The position numbers and the translations under genes were made by a program. The notes below the pieces were generated by a model. The model saw nothing but the letters and a program-made list of their open reading frames with translations, did no database searches and was not told where the DNA came from. From assembly GCF_023923205.1 (NCBI RefSeq), contig NZ_CP099490.1, positions 310,001 to 374,000 of the forward strand: DNA of 64,000 bases, in the 5' to 3' direction. Positions within the stretch are counted from its first letter, which is position 1. Each line of letters opens with the position of its first letter. The DNA is from Ornithinimicrobium cryptoxanthini. Its GTDB lineage: Bacteria; Actinomycetota; Actinomycetes; Actinomycetales; Dermatophilaceae. Shown here piece by piece: positions 46,252 through 55,556 of the stretch.

Positions 46252-48870
46252 CTAGTCCTCGTCCCCCGGCGGACCGGGGATGCCCGGGTTGCCCCTGCCG
46301 GGACCGCCCTCCTCCGGCGGGTCGGTGGGGCCCGGGTCAGCCGGTGGCTGGTCGCCCTCGTCAGGCGGGTCGGTCTCCGGCGGGTCGTCGGCCGGGGGAT
46401 CGTTCGCCGGCGGCGGCGGGGCCGGCGGCGGCGGGGCCGGCGTGTTGACCGGCGGCGGCGCGACCGGGGGCGGAGGCGCCACATAGGCGGTCGAGGTGTA
46501 GACGTAGACGGTCTTGCCAGCCTTCATCATCGTGCCCGCGCCGGGTGAGGTGTAGAGCACGGTGCCCTCGGGCAGGCTCGAGCTGGTCCGCACCTCCTCG
46601 CCGATGAAGCCGGACTCGCCGAGGGTGCGGATCGCCTCTTCGAGCGTGATCCCCTTGACGTCCGGGACCGGCCGGTCCTCGCCATACAGCACCGCGTTGC
46701 TCGGCTCGTCGAACTGCTCGATCGGCTCGTCCTCCAGCGCCGTGTCCATGAGCTCCTTCCACAGCACCGCTGCGAGCTTGGAGCCGTAGAACCACCCGTC
46801 GACACGGTTGTCCCCGATCGTGAAGTCCTTGAGGTCGCCCTCGTACTTCGCTCCTGGGCTGCCGATCCAGACCGCGGTCGACAGCTTCGGGGTGAACCCG
46901 GCAAACCAGGTGTGCTTGCTCTCGTCGGCGGTCCCTGTCTTGCCGGCAGCCGGCCGGTCGCCCGCCGGGACGGCGCGGAAGCCGGAGCCCGGCAGGCTGA
47001 CGACCTCCTGCATCAGCTCGGCCGTGCCGGCCGCGACGTCTGGGTCGATAACCTGCTCGCAGCCCGGCAGGTCCAGCTTGATCTCCTTGCCGGCCGAGTC
47101 GACGATCTTGGTGACCGGGACCGGGGGGCAGTAGAGGCCGCCGGCCGCGATGGTCGCAAAGGAGGTGGCGACCGTCAGCGGGCTGGCGTTGTCGGCACCC
47201 AGCACGAAGGTCGGTGCCACGCTGTAGGGGCCGGAGCCGTAGGGCTCGCCGCTGGCCGCGTGCAGCCCCATCGCGGTCATCGTGTCGCGGATGTTGCAGG
47301 TGCCGACCTGGGAGGCGAGCGTGGCGAACGCGGTGTTGACCGAGGACATCGTCGCCTTGCGCAACGTGATGACGGACTCGTGGTTGGCCCCCTCGGCGTT
47401 GCGCACCGCCCACTCTGCCTCGCCGATGCTGCAGCCCTCCTGGAAGTCCTCAGGCTCAAAGATCACCGCCGGCTGCGTGTCGCCCTCGGGGCGCGAGCCG
47501 GGCACCTCGGGGTTGGCCCAGTTGTTGTTCTCGTCGACCTGGACCGCGTCACGGATGCTCAGCGACGCCTCGATCGGGACGCCGGTGTCCAGGGCGGTCA
47601 CGATCGTGAAGGCCTTGGCCACCGAGCCGATCTGGAAGCCGTTGCTGCCGCCGAATCGGTTGTCGACACTCCAGTTGACCGAGGTCTGGCTGAAGCGGTC
47701 GCGCGACTCCTGGATGTTGTATTTCGAGCTCTGGTTGAACGCCAGGACGTGACCGGTGCCGGGCTCGACCATTGCGGCGGCCGAGGCCAGCTTGTACTCG
47801 TTCTCGCGGGGGGCGAACTCCCGGGTCTTCTCCGCGATCAGCTTGGACAGGTCGGTGTCGAGCGTCGTCGTGATCGTCAGGCCCCCGGTCGTCAGGAGGG
47901 TGTCGCGCTCCTGGCGGGTGGCACCGAGGGCAGGGTTCTGCAGGAGCCACTCGGTGACGTAGTCACAGAAGTAGGGGTGTGCCGAGTTCATGCAGGAGCG
48001 CTGGCTGTCGGTCACCTCGAGGTTGATCTCGGAGTCGCGCGCCTTCTGCCACTCCGCCTCGGTGATCATGCCCTGCTCATACATCTTGTCGAGCACCACG
48101 TTGCGCCGGGCCAGGGACGCGTCGTAGTAGTTCACCGGGTCGGTGCGACCGGGGGCACGGACCACTCCCGCAAGGGTCGCCGCCTCAGCCAGGTTGAGGT
48201 CCTTGGACTTCACCCCGAAGTAGTGACGGGCTGCCGCCTCCACGCCATAGACCCGGTCGCCGTAGTAGGCGAGGTTGAGATAGCCCTCCAGGATCTGGTC
48301 CTTGGTGAGGCGCTGCTCGAGCGTCACGGCATATTTGAGCTCGCGCAGCTTGCGGACGTAGCCCTCCGTGCCGCTGCGCGCCGCCAGGGCCTTGAGCGCC
48401 TCGCTGTCCCCCTTGCGCCGGGCCTCCTCCTGAAGCATCAGCTTGACGTATTGCTGGGTCAGCGTGGAGCCACCCTGGGTCGACTCGGAGGTCGCGTTGC
48501 TCACCAGGGCCCGGGAGAGGGCGCGCAGGTCGAGGCCGCCGTGGTCATAGAAGCGCTCGTCCTCGATGGCGACCTGCGCCTGCTTCATGAAGGGGGAGAT
48601 CTCGTCGAGTCCCACGATGATGCGGTTCTCCTGGGCGGGCGTGGCGATCAGGCTGCCGTTGGCGGCGACGATCCGCGACTGCTGCGCCAGCGGGTTGGAC
48701 TCCAGGTCGCCGGGCAGCTCCTCGAACAGGCCGACGCCCTCGCGCGCCGCCGTGCCGCTGGCACCGACGACGGGCAGCAGGAGTCCGGCACCGATGAGGC
48801 CCATCAGCACCGAGATCGCCAGGAAAGCACCCAGCAATGAGGTGACACGGGCGAGGGAGGTGGCACGCAT
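46252..48870 (-). CDS. bifunctional penicillin-binding protein, PonA2-like, with a PASTA domain
   Basis: An 872-residue class A PBP that polymerises and cross-links peptidoglycan. It has one N-terminal membrane helix (LLGAFLAISVLMGLIGAGLL). The glycosyltransferase domain follows, with EDERFYDHGGLDLRALSRAL, GGSTLTQQYVKLM and AATLAGVVRAPGRTDPVNYY. The transpeptidase has the serine in IGSVAKAFTIVTAL and the KTGTAD motif. A PASTA domain (PDVKGITLEEAIRTLGESGF) and a Pro-rich tail of about 100 residues end the protein. Domain order and neighbours match mycobacterial PonA2. The ArsA-like genes lie 31 bases upstream. Confidence 0.92.
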   Translation of the reverse strand: MRATSLARVTSLLGAFLAISVLMGLIGAGLLLPVVGASGTAAREGVGLFEELPGDLESNPLAQQSRIVAANGSLIATPAQENRIIVGLDEISPFMKQAQVAIEDERFYDHGGLDLRALSRALVSNATSESTQGGSTLTQQYVKLMLQEEARRKGDSEALKALAARSGTEGYVRKLRELKYAVTLEQRLTKDQILEGYLNLAYYGDRVYGVEAAARHYFGVKSKDLNLAEAATLAGVVRAPGRTDPVNYYDASLARRNVVLDKMYEQGMITEAEWQKARDSEINLEVTDSQRSCMNSAHPYFCDYVTEWLLQNPALGATRQERDTLLTTGGLTITTTLDTDLSKLIAEKTREFAPRENEYKLASAAAMVEPGTGHVLAFNQSSKYNIQESRDRFSQTSVNWSVDNRFGGSNGFQIGSVAKAFTIVTALDTGVPIEASLSIRDAVQVDENNNWANPEVPGSRPEGDTQPAVIFEPEDFQEGCSIGEAEWAVRNAEGANHESVITLRKATMSSVNTAFATLASQVGTCNIRDTMTAMGLHAASGEPYGSGPYSVAPTFVLGADNASPLTVATSFATIAAGGLYCPPVPVTKIVDSAGKEIKLDLPGCEQVIDPDVAAGTAELMQEVVSLPGSGFRAVPAGDRPAAGKTGTADESKHTWFAGFTPKLSTAVWIGSPGAKYEGDLKDFTIGDNRVDGWFYGSKLAAVLWKELMDTALEDEPIEQFDEPSNAVLYGEDRPVPDVKGITLEEAIRTLGESGFIGEEVRTSSSLPEGTVLYTSPGAGTMMKAGKTVYVYTSTAYVAPPPPVAPPPVNTPAPPPPAPPPPANDPPADDPPETDPPDEGDQPPADPGPTDPPEEGGPGRGNPGIPGPPGDED

Positions 48871-48900
48871 GGGCCTCAGAATACCTGCTAAGGCTGGGAA

Positions 48901-50031
48901 TTAAGGGGTCGTGAGCGCCTCCGCCACGGCGCGCAGGGCAGGCAGGTCGGCGATGTCGGCGCCCGCAAGGGGCACCTGGACGGTGGCCAGTCGAGGGTTG
49001 GCGGCGGCCACGTCCCGGATCAGCCGGCGGTGCCGGGCGGCGGTCTCGGCCTGGTCGGCGTGCACCCTGAGGACGGCAGCTGTATGCCGGTCGCCGGACT
49101 CCTCGAGGGCCTCCGCGGCGTCCCTGGCCCGGTCTGCGGAGATGCGGGCGCGGCTCACGGCGACCCGGTTGAGCACCAGTCCGGCGAGGGGCATCCTGTC
49201 CCGCTCCAGGCGGTGCACGAAGAAGCCTGCCTCGCGCAGGGCGTCCCGCTCCGGGGCGGCAACCACGACGAACCTGGTGCCGGGGTCCTGCAGCAACCGG
49301 TAGGTCTCGTCGGCCCGTGCCCGGAACCCGCCGAAGACCGTGTCCATCGCAGCGACGAAGGTGCTGAGGTCGAGCAGGAACTGCTGGCCGAGCAGCTTGC
49401 CGAGGGTGGCGCCGGCGATGGACATGCCCACCCCGACCGCCCGCATCCCGAGCTTGCCCCCTGCCCGGGCCGGTGCCGTGAGGAGCCGGATGAAGCGCCC
49501 GTCGAGGAAGGAGCCGAGCCGTTGAGGGGCGTCCAGGAAGTCCAGCGCCGAACGGGACGGTGGGGTGTCCACGACGATCAGGTCCCAGGAACCTTCGGCG
49601 ACCGCCTCGGTGCGCAGCTGCCCGAGCCGTTCCATCGCCATGTATTCCTGCGTGCCCGCGAACGAGGACGACACGGCCTGATAGATGGAGTTGTCGAGGA
49701 TCTGCTGGGCGGTCTCCGGGTCGGCGTGCGTGAGCACGACCTCGTCGAAGGTCCGCTTCATGTCGAGCATCATCGCGTCGAGCGAGCCGCCCGCCGCAGT
49801 GTCGACCCCGACGACCGGGCGAGGGGTGTTGTCCAGCTCGGTCAGGCCGAGGGCCTGGGCGAGGCGGCGTGCCGGGTCGATGGTCAGCACCACCACGCGC
49901 CGTCCCCGCTCGGCCGCGTGGAGCGCGAGGGCGGCGGCAGTGGTCGTCTTGCCGACGCCGCCAGCGCCGGTGCACACGATCACACCGGTGGACCGGTCGT
50001 CCAGCAGGGCACCCAGGTCGAGGTCGGTCAT
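48901..50031 (-). CDS. ArsA/GET3-like ATPase (Rv3680-like)
   Basis: A 376-residue P-loop ATPase of the anion-pump/GET3 class. The deviant Walker A is CTGAGGVGKTTTAAALALHA, followed by VVVLTIDPARRLAQALGLTE and the switch-like IVVDTPPSRSALDFLDAPQR. In mycobacteria the Rv3679/Rv3680 pair sits beside ponA2 and affects glycerol tolerance and stress; arsenite pumping has not been shown. It overlaps its partner by four bases. Despite the name it is outside the arsenic island. Confidence 0.9.
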   Translation of the reverse strand: MTDLDLGALLDDRSTGVIVCTGAGGVGKTTTAAALALHAAERGRRVVVLTIDPARRLAQALGLTELDNTPRPVVGVDTAAGGSLDAMMLDMKRTFDEVVLTHADPETAQQILDNSIYQAVSSSFAGTQEYMAMERLGQLRTEAVAEGSWDLIVVDTPPSRSALDFLDAPQRLGSFLDGRFIRLLTAPARAGGKLGMRAVGVGMSIAGATLGKLLGQQFLLDLSTFVAAMDTVFGGFRARADETYRLLQDPGTRFVVVAAPERDALREAGFFVHRLERDRMPLAGLVLNRVAVSRARISADRARDAAEALEESGDRHTAAVLRVHADQAETAARHRRLIRDVAAANPRLATVQVPLAGADIADLPALRAVAEALTTP

Positions 50032-51074
50032 CCTGCCCCTCCTGTGGCCTGGTCGGGCGTGACGCCCTGGGCGGCGAGCTCGGCGGCCAGGCGGCGCACC
50101 GCGTCGGACCCCACGCCCTCGGGTAGGTGGGGCAGCGTCAGGATCGGACGCCCGGACGCGACGACGGCCTCTTCGAGGGATAGCTCGAGATCGCGGCGCT
50201 CCACTGCGTCGGCGGCCGTCTGCACCAGCCCGTCGACCATCGAGGCGGACGTGCGGATGCCGACCGACTCCAGCTGACCGGCGAGGAGTTCCCGGTCGGG
50301 GTCCGTGGCGGCGACCAGGTCGACCGCCTCCCGCGCCGCGGCGTCGCGACGCTGGTTGACGACCAGCGCGCCGACCTGCAGCCCGTCGGCGCTCAGCTCG
50401 GCGACCGCGTCGAGGGTCTCCTGGACCGGCAGCTGCTCCAGGAGGGTGACCAGGTGCACCACGGTGGTCGGGGAGTGCAGCAGCGCGGAGACCGCATCGG
50501 CCTGGTTGCGGATCGGACCGACCCTGGCCAGGTCGGCCAGCTGGCCCGTGACGTCCAGGAACCGGCCGATGCGTCCGGTCGGCGGCGCGTCCACCACCAC
50601 CGCGTCGTAGGCCGGGTGGTCGTCCTTGCCGCGCCGGCGCCGGGAGCCGGCGGTCTGGCCGGCGGTGCGGCGGACCGCCTCATAGATGCGGCCCCCGATC
50701 AGCACGTCGCGCACCCCCGGAGCGATCGTGGTGGCGAACTCGATGGCGCCCATCCTGTGGAGCAGGTCCCCGGCCCGCCCGAGGCGATAGAAGAGGCGCA
50801 GGTATTCCACGAGCGCGGTCCCGGCCTCGACCGACAGGCCGAGCACGTCCCCCCCGTCCAGCCCGCTGGCGACGTCGACCTCCTCGGTGCCCAGGGGTGC
50901 GACGTCGAGCACCTGACTGATGCCCTGACGTTCCTCGGTCTCGACCAGCAGCACCCGCGAGCCCTCGACGGCCAGCGCGGTCGCCAGGGCCGCGGCCACG
51001 GTCGTCTTGCCGGTGCCGCCCTTGCCCGTGACGATGTGCAGCCGCGGCTGCCCGCTCGTGCCGTGCCAGGTCAC
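50028..51074 (-). CDS. ArsA/GET3-like ATPase (Rv3679-like)
   Basis: A 348-residue partner of the previous ATPase. Walker A is VTGKGGTGKTTVAAALATAL, and VVDAPPTGRIGRFLDVTGQL forms the switch II region. VEYLRLFYRLGRAGDLLHRM follows the family pattern. Translation is coupled to the neighbours on both sides by four-base overlaps (50028-50031 and 51071-51074). The two ATPases probably form a heterodimer. Confidence 0.9.
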   Translation of the reverse strand: MTWHGTSGQPRLHIVTGKGGTGKTTVAAALATALAVEGSRVLLVETEERQGISQVLDVAPLGTEEVDVASGLDGGDVLGLSVEAGTALVEYLRLFYRLGRAGDLLHRMGAIEFATTIAPGVRDVLIGGRIYEAVRRTAGQTAGSRRRRGKDDHPAYDAVVVDAPPTGRIGRFLDVTGQLADLARVGPIRNQADAVSALLHSPTTVVHLVTLLEQLPVQETLDAVAELSADGLQVGALVVNQRRDAAAREAVDLVAATDPDRELLAGQLESVGIRTSASMVDGLVQTAADAVERRDLELSLEEAVVASGRPILTLPHLPEGVGSDAVRRLAAELAAQGVTPDQATGGAG

Positions 51075-51850
51075 GTCGTCACCCGGGAGGTTAGGGCCGA
51101 GACCTGCTCCAGCACCGTGAGCCAGGCCTCGGAGTCGGGGTCGATGAGGTCGAAGTGGTCGGCCTCCTCCAGGACGGTCAGCTGGTCACGTCCGGCGGTG
51201 CCGCACCGGGTCAGCCACGAGGTGGACACGGCCAGCGGCACCAGCTCGTCGTGCCGCCCGTGGACCAGCCGGACCGGGACCGGAACCGGCCCGAGGTCGC
51301 ACGGGTCGGCCCCGACGCTGGGTGTGTCCAGCCAGTCGGTGCCGCCCATCAGGGCGTGCGCCGCGCCGTCGTCGAGACCGAGCCGCCCCACCATCCGCAG
51401 GTCGAGGCAGCCGGCCAGGCTCACCGCGCCCAGGACCCCGCTCGCCTCCGGCCGGTGCAGCAGCCACACGGCCAGGTGTCCGCCGGCCGAGTGCCCGACC
51501 AGCAGCACGTCGCCGGGCAGGTCATCGTCCTCCCGCACCGCCGCCAGCGCGCGGGCGACGTCGTCCCCGGGGGCGGGCCAGGTCCCTCCGGGCATCCCGG
51601 TGCGGTGATACTCGGGCAGCGCCACGGCCAACCCGGCGTCGGCCAGGGCGGCGGCCATCGGGCGCAGGTGCTGGCGGTCCCACTCGGCCCGCCAGAAGCC
51701 CCCGTGGACGAGGACCACGGTGACCGTGGCTCCGGCCGGTGACCACACGTCATACGCCTGCAGCGGCGCGGGCCCGTAGCGCTGTGTGCGATCGGGCTCG
51801 CGGGCCGTTGGGCTCAGGACTGCGCGGGACACAGGGACAGTGTGACTCAC
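51071..51850 (-). CDS. alpha/beta-hydrolase (esterase/kynurenine-formamidase-like)
   Basis: A 259-residue soluble hydrolase. The oxyanion motif is VVLVHGGFWRAEWDRQHLRP, the nucleophile is in LLVGHSAGGHLAVWLLHR, the acid in LVHGRHDELVPLAV and the histidine in EEADHFDLIDP. The HGGFW block is typical of BNA7/kynurenine-formamidase-like esterases, but the substrate is unknown. GTG 51850 is my choice; ATG 51901 would overlap the divergent oxidase start. It leads the hydrolase-ATPase-ATPase operon. Confidence 0.8.
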   Translation of the reverse strand: MSHTVPVSRAVLSPTAREPDRTQRYGPAPLQAYDVWSPAGATVTVVLVHGGFWRAEWDRQHLRPMAAALADAGLAVALPEYHRTGMPGGTWPAPGDDVARALAAVREDDDLPGDVLLVGHSAGGHLAVWLLHRPEASGVLGAVSLAGCLDLRMVGRLGLDDGAAHALMGGTDWLDTPSVGADPCDLGPVPVPVRLVHGRHDELVPLAVSTSWLTRCGTAGRDQLTVLEEADHFDLIDPDSEAWLTVLEQVSALTSRVTT

Positions 51851-51899
51851 GGCGCTGACCGGTTCCTGCCGGGGCGGGGGGAGTTGGTACGGTCCGTCC

Positions 51900-53180
51900 A
51901 TGGCAACGTCGCCGCACCACGGGCATGCTCCCGAACACGTCATCATCGTCGGAGCCGGCATGGTGGGGCTGTCCACCGCCTGGTTCCTCCAGCAGCGGGG
52001 GGTGCAGGTCACCGTCCTGGAGAGATCGACGGTCGCCGCTGGCTCCTCGTGGGGCAACGCCGGGTGGATCACACCCGCGATGGCGATCCCGCTCGCCGAG
52101 CCCGCGGTGCTGCGTTATGGCCTCAAGTCGCTGCTCGATCCGTCGGCACCGCTGCATGTGCCGGTGCGGGTCGACCCTCAGCTCTGGAAGTTCCTGCTCG
52201 GCTTCACCGCGCGCTGCACGGGCGGGATGTGGCGCAAGACGATGGCCGGTCTGGTGCCGCTCAACGTGCAGGCGCTGGATGCCTACGACGAGCTCGAGTC
52301 GGACGAGGGGCTGTCCACGCGACTGGCCTCGGGACCGATCCTGGCGGCCTTCCGGGAGGACGAGCACGCCGACGGCTTGCTGCGTGAGTTTGAGCAGATC
52401 CGTGAGGCCGGCCTGGAGCTGGAGTTCAGCGACGTGGGGGCCGCGGAGATCCACGAGCTGGCCCCCGTCGTGGCGCCGAGCGTCAGCCGTGGCATCCGCA
52501 TCGACGGCCAGAAGTTCATGAACCCGGGGCAGTATGTCGAGGCGCTGGCCGAGGCGGTCCGCGCCCGTGGCGGAGAGGTCCGGGAGGGCGCCGAGGTGCA
52601 GCTGCTGCGGCACGGGCAGGGAGGCATCTCGGTCGAGGTGGTCGGGTCGGCGCCGGTGCAGGGTGACGCCGTGGTGCTCTCGACCGGTGCCTGGCTGCCC
52701 GACCTAGCCAAGCCCTATGGCGTGCGCACCAGCCTGCGTGCGGGCCGGGGCTACTCCTTCTCGGTCGACCAGCCGGCCGAGGGGATGCGGGTCGCCAACC
52801 CGGTCTACTTCCCCTACGAGCGCATCGTGTGCACCCCGCTGGAGGGCACCAACCAGATCCGGATGGGCGGGACGATGGAGTTCCGGCGCGCCGACGAGCC
52901 GCTCGACGTCAAGCGCATCGAGTCGATCGCCACCAACGCGGCGCCGCTGGTGCAGGGGCTGGACCTGGCCGACCGCCATGACGAGTGGGTCGGTGGCCGA
53001 CCGGTCACCGTCGATGGCTTGCCCCTGGTCGGCCCGACCGACGCACCGGGGGTGTGGGTGCACGGCGGGCACGGCATGTGGGGCATGTGCCAGGGCCCCG
53101 CGACCGCGCGGTTGCTCGCCGAGGAGATGACCACCGGCGTCGTGCCCGCGGCCCTCCGCCCATTGCGCCCCACGCGCTGA
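51900..53180 (+). CDS. FAD-dependent D-amino-acid dehydrogenase-like oxidoreductase
   Basis: A 426-residue DadA/DAO-type flavoprotein. HVIIVGAGMVGLSTAWFLQQ is the FAD-binding motif. GSSWGNAGWITPAM is the typical DadA loop, and GGRPVTVDGLPLVGPTD and VHGGHGMWGMCQGPATARLL complete the FAD and substrate sites at the C-terminus. It likely oxidises small amino acids in the cytosol or at the membrane surface; the exact substrate is not visible. It is followed after 17 bases by the DUF4177-RidA pair. Confidence 0.87.
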   Translation: MATSPHHGHAPEHVIIVGAGMVGLSTAWFLQQRGVQVTVLERSTVAAGSSWGNAGWITPAMAIPLAEPAVLRYGLKSLLDPSAPLHVPVRVDPQLWKFLLGFTARCTGGMWRKTMAGLVPLNVQALDAYDELESDEGLSTRLASGPILAAFREDEHADGLLREFEQIREAGLELEFSDVGAAEIHELAPVVAPSVSRGIRIDGQKFMNPGQYVEALAEAVRARGGEVREGAEVQLLRHGQGGISVEVVGSAPVQGDAVVLSTGAWLPDLAKPYGVRTSLRAGRGYSFSVDQPAEGMRVANPVYFPYERIVCTPLEGTNQIRMGGTMEFRRADEPLDVKRIESIATNAAPLVQGLDLADRHDEWVGGRPVTVDGLPLVGPTDAPGVWVHGGHGMWGMCQGPATARLLAEEMTTGVVPAALRPLRPTR

Positions 53181-53197
53181 GGATTAGAGTTCGGGGC

Positions 53198-53353
53198 ATG
53201 GCTAACTGGGAATACGCAACCGTGCCGCTCATCGTGCACGCCACCAAGCAGATCCTCGACCAGTGGGGCGAGGACGGCTGGGAGCTCGTCCAGGTCGTGC
53301 CCGGCCCCGACGGGACCAACCTGGTCGCCTATCTGAAGCGGGAGAAGTCGTGA
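53198..53353 (+). CDS. DUF4177-type small protein (Rv3678A-like)
   Basis: A 51-residue protein beginning MANWEYATVPL and containing WGEDGWELVQVVPGPDG, the DUF4177 signature. It has no signal or membrane segment. The preceding TCGGGGC is a weak ribosome site. It overlaps the RidA gene by four bases, an arrangement kept in mycobacteria and other actinobacteria. Function unknown. Confidence 0.85.
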   Translation: MANWEYATVPLIVHATKQILDQWGEDGWELVQVVPGPDGTNLVAYLKREKS

Positions 53354-53823
53354 GCGCCGTCGAGGACCGGCTGACCGCTCTCGGCCACACCGTGCCCGAG
53401 GTCGTCCCGCCGGTCGCCGCCTATGTCCCTGCCGTCCAGCAAGGTGAGCTGGTCTACACCTCCGGGCAGCTGCCCATGGTGGACGGCACGCTGCAGGCCG
53501 CTGGCAAGGTCGGTGAGGGCGAGGGTCTGGTCGACCCCGCGGAGGCCAAGCGCATGGCCGAGATCTGTGCCCTCAACGCCATCGCCGCCGTCAAGTCGGT
53601 CGTCGGTGACCTGGACCGGGTCACCCGCGTCGTCAAGGTCGTCGGCTTCGTCGCCAGCGACCCGGCCTTCACCGGTCAGCCCGGCGTCGTCAACGGCGCC
53701 AGCGAGCTGCTCGGCGCGGCCTTCGGCGATGCAGGGGTGCACGCGCGCTCAGCCGTCGGCGTGGCCACGCTGCCGCTGGACACCCCCGTCGAGGTGGAGA
53801 TCACCGTCGCCGTCTCGAGCTGA
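53350..53823 (+). CDS. RidA/YjgF-family protein
   Basis: A 157-residue protein of the Rid family, which hydrolyses reactive enamines or imines. GELVYTSGQLPMVDGTLQAA and NAIAAVKSVVGDLDRVTRVV are typical, and ARSAVGVATLPLDTPVEVEI ends it. The usual Rid arginine of the archetypal CEXXXRA pattern is replaced in this subgroup, so the activity may differ from true RidA. It is in line with the upstream amino-acid oxidase, whose imine product is the kind of compound Rid proteins clear. Confidence 0.9.
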   Translation: MSAVEDRLTALGHTVPEVVPPVAAYVPAVQQGELVYTSGQLPMVDGTLQAAGKVGEGEGLVDPAEAKRMAEICALNAIAAVKSVVGDLDRVTRVVKVVGFVASDPAFTGQPGVVNGASELLGAAFGDAGVHARSAVGVATLPLDTPVEVEITVAVSS

Positions 53824-53828
53824 GACCG

Positions 53829-54725
53829 GTGAGTGAGCCTCTCGTGGCGTCGTCGCACCGCGACTTCCCCATGCCGGAGCGGCTTGTGCCGCACGCGCGC
53901 GAGTGGCTCGAGGCCGCGCCCGCTCATCCCGCCCCGTCGACCGCAAAGCTGTCGGCCACCGTCATGCTGCTGCGCCCGGGAAGGGGCGGGCCTGAGGTCT
54001 TCGTGCTGCGCAGGGCCAGCACGATGGCGTTCGCCCCGGACATGCTGGCTTTCCCCGGTGGCGGGGTCGATCTGCGCGACGCCGACCCCGACGTGCCGTG
54101 GGCCGGTCCGTCACCGCAGGAGTGGGCCGACCGGCTGCGCACCACCGTCGATCGCACCCGGGAGCTGGTCATCGCTGGCGCTCGCGAGGTCTTCGAGGAG
54201 TGCGGAGTGCTGCTGGCCGGCCCCGACGCCGACTCCGTCGTGGCGGACCTGACCGCCCCCGAGTGGGACGACGAACGGGACGCGCTGCTGGCCCGGGAGC
54301 AGTCCTTCGCCGAACTGCTCATCCGACGCGGCCTGGTGCTGCGCACCGACCTGCTGGCGCTACGGGCGCACTGGATCACCCCGGAGTGCGAGCCCAAGCG
54401 CTATGACACGCGCTTCTTCGTGGCCCGCCTGCCCGAGGGCCAGGTCGCCGACGACCGCTCGTCCGAGGCCGCTCTCGTCCGGTGGGCCACGCCCGCGACG
54501 CTGATCGCTGAGCACGAGCGGGGCGAGCTGACCATGCTGCCGCCGACCCGCGTGATGTTCGAGCAGCTGTCGCGCGCCGCGGACCTGACGTCCGCGCTCA
54601 CGGCCAACGGCGCGGTGTGGCCGGTCATGCCGGAGCCTGTCGAGCACTCCGGTGCGCTGTGGATGCGCAGCCCGGTCGACGAGTTCGGCAACGGGGTCCC
54701 TTCGGTGACTGAGGGGTCGCGATGA
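53829..54725 (+). CDS. NUDIX hydrolase with a split Nudix box
   Basis: A 298-residue hydrolase. The box begins MLAFPGGGVDLRDADPDVPW, then has about 30 inserted residues before REVFEECGVLLAGPD. Such a long insertion is typical of the NUDT19/RP2-like group. ETHEEVG-like spacing is lost, but the glutamates of the metal site (REVFEE) are kept. Possible substrates are CoA or nucleotide diphosphates. GTG 53829 is six bases after the RidA stop; the gene overlaps the next by four bases. Confidence 0.85.
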   Translation: MSEPLVASSHRDFPMPERLVPHAREWLEAAPAHPAPSTAKLSATVMLLRPGRGGPEVFVLRRASTMAFAPDMLAFPGGGVDLRDADPDVPWAGPSPQEWADRLRTTVDRTRELVIAGAREVFEECGVLLAGPDADSVVADLTAPEWDDERDALLAREQSFAELLIRRGLVLRTDLLALRAHWITPECEPKRYDTRFFVARLPEGQVADDRSSEAALVRWATPATLIAEHERGELTMLPPTRVMFEQLSRAADLTSALTANGAVWPVMPEPVEHSGALWMRSPVDEFGNGVPSVTEGSR

Positions 54726-55516
54726 CGCCCTGGCGCGGTGGGCCGATCCACGAAACCGTGACGTGTCGCCTCTGCCCCAACCCGGGCCCGATGACGCTTG
54801 AGGGGACCAACACCTGGATCATCAGCGCTCCCGGCGCCGACGAGGCCGTCGTCATCGACCCCGGCCCCCTCGACGAGGAGCACCTGCAGCGCGTCCTGGG
54901 AGACGTGGCCGCGCGCGGCGCCCGCGTCGGCCTCGTGCTGGTCACCCACGGCCACTGGGACCACGCCGAGTCCCTGGAGCGCTTCGCCGAGCTGACGGGT
55001 GCACCGGTGCGCGGCAACTGCCCCGGTGCCGAGCCGGTCGCCGACGGTGAGGCCTTCGACGTCGGTGGGGTGCGCATCACCTGCGTGCTGACCCCGGGTC
55101 ACACGATGGACTCGGTCTGCTTCCTGCTGGAGCAGGACCGCATCCTGTTCACCGGCGACACGATCCTGGGCCGGGGCACCACGGTGGTGGCTCACCCCGA
55201 TGGCCAGCTGGCGGCATACCTCTCGTCGTTGGAGACCCTCGCCGGGCTGGCCAGCGGGGGAGCGGTGACCACGCTGGCCCCTGGGCACGGACCGGTGCTC
55301 ACCGATGCCAGCGGCACGGTCGAGGACTATGTCGCGCACCGCCGGGAGCGGCTCGTCCAGGTGCAGGAGGCCGCACGGGGCAGCGAGAACCTTCCGCGGA
55401 CCGAGCTGGCCGACGCCGTCGTCGCGAGCGTGTATGCCGACGTGCCGCGTGAGGTGTGGCCCGCGGCCCGGCAGAGCGTGCTGGCCCAGCTGGACTACCT
55501 CGAGCTGGGGGTCTAG
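54722..55516 (+). CDS. metallo-beta-lactamase-fold hydrolase (Rv3677-like)
   Basis: A 264-residue MBL-fold protein. The metal motif is VLVTHGHWDHAESLERF (HXHXDH), with TPGHTMDSVCFLL, FTGDTILGRGTTVV and LAPGHGPVL supplying the other ligands. The C-terminal helical part with HRRERLVQVQEAA matches the LACTB2-like group, some of which are RNases. Its substrate here is unknown. It is tail-to-tail with the crp-type gene. Confidence 0.9.
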   Translation: MTPWRGGPIHETVTCRLCPNPGPMTLEGTNTWIISAPGADEAVVIDPGPLDEEHLQRVLGDVAARGARVGLVLVTHGHWDHAESLERFAELTGAPVRGNCPGAEPVADGEAFDVGGVRITCVLTPGHTMDSVCFLLEQDRILFTGDTILGRGTTVVAHPDGQLAAYLSSLETLAGLASGGAVTTLAPGHGPVLTDASGTVEDYVAHRRERLVQVQEAARGSENLPRTELADAVVASVYADVPREVWPAARQSVLAQLDYLELGV

Positions 55517-55556
55517 CCCCGATCCAGCCACAGCTCTGGGTCTTGGTGAGCGTCGC

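Noticed and set aside
46912..48840. 642-codon open frame antisense to the penicillin-binding protein gene
   Set aside because: No recognisable domain, and it lies fully inside a gene with intact catalytic motifs.
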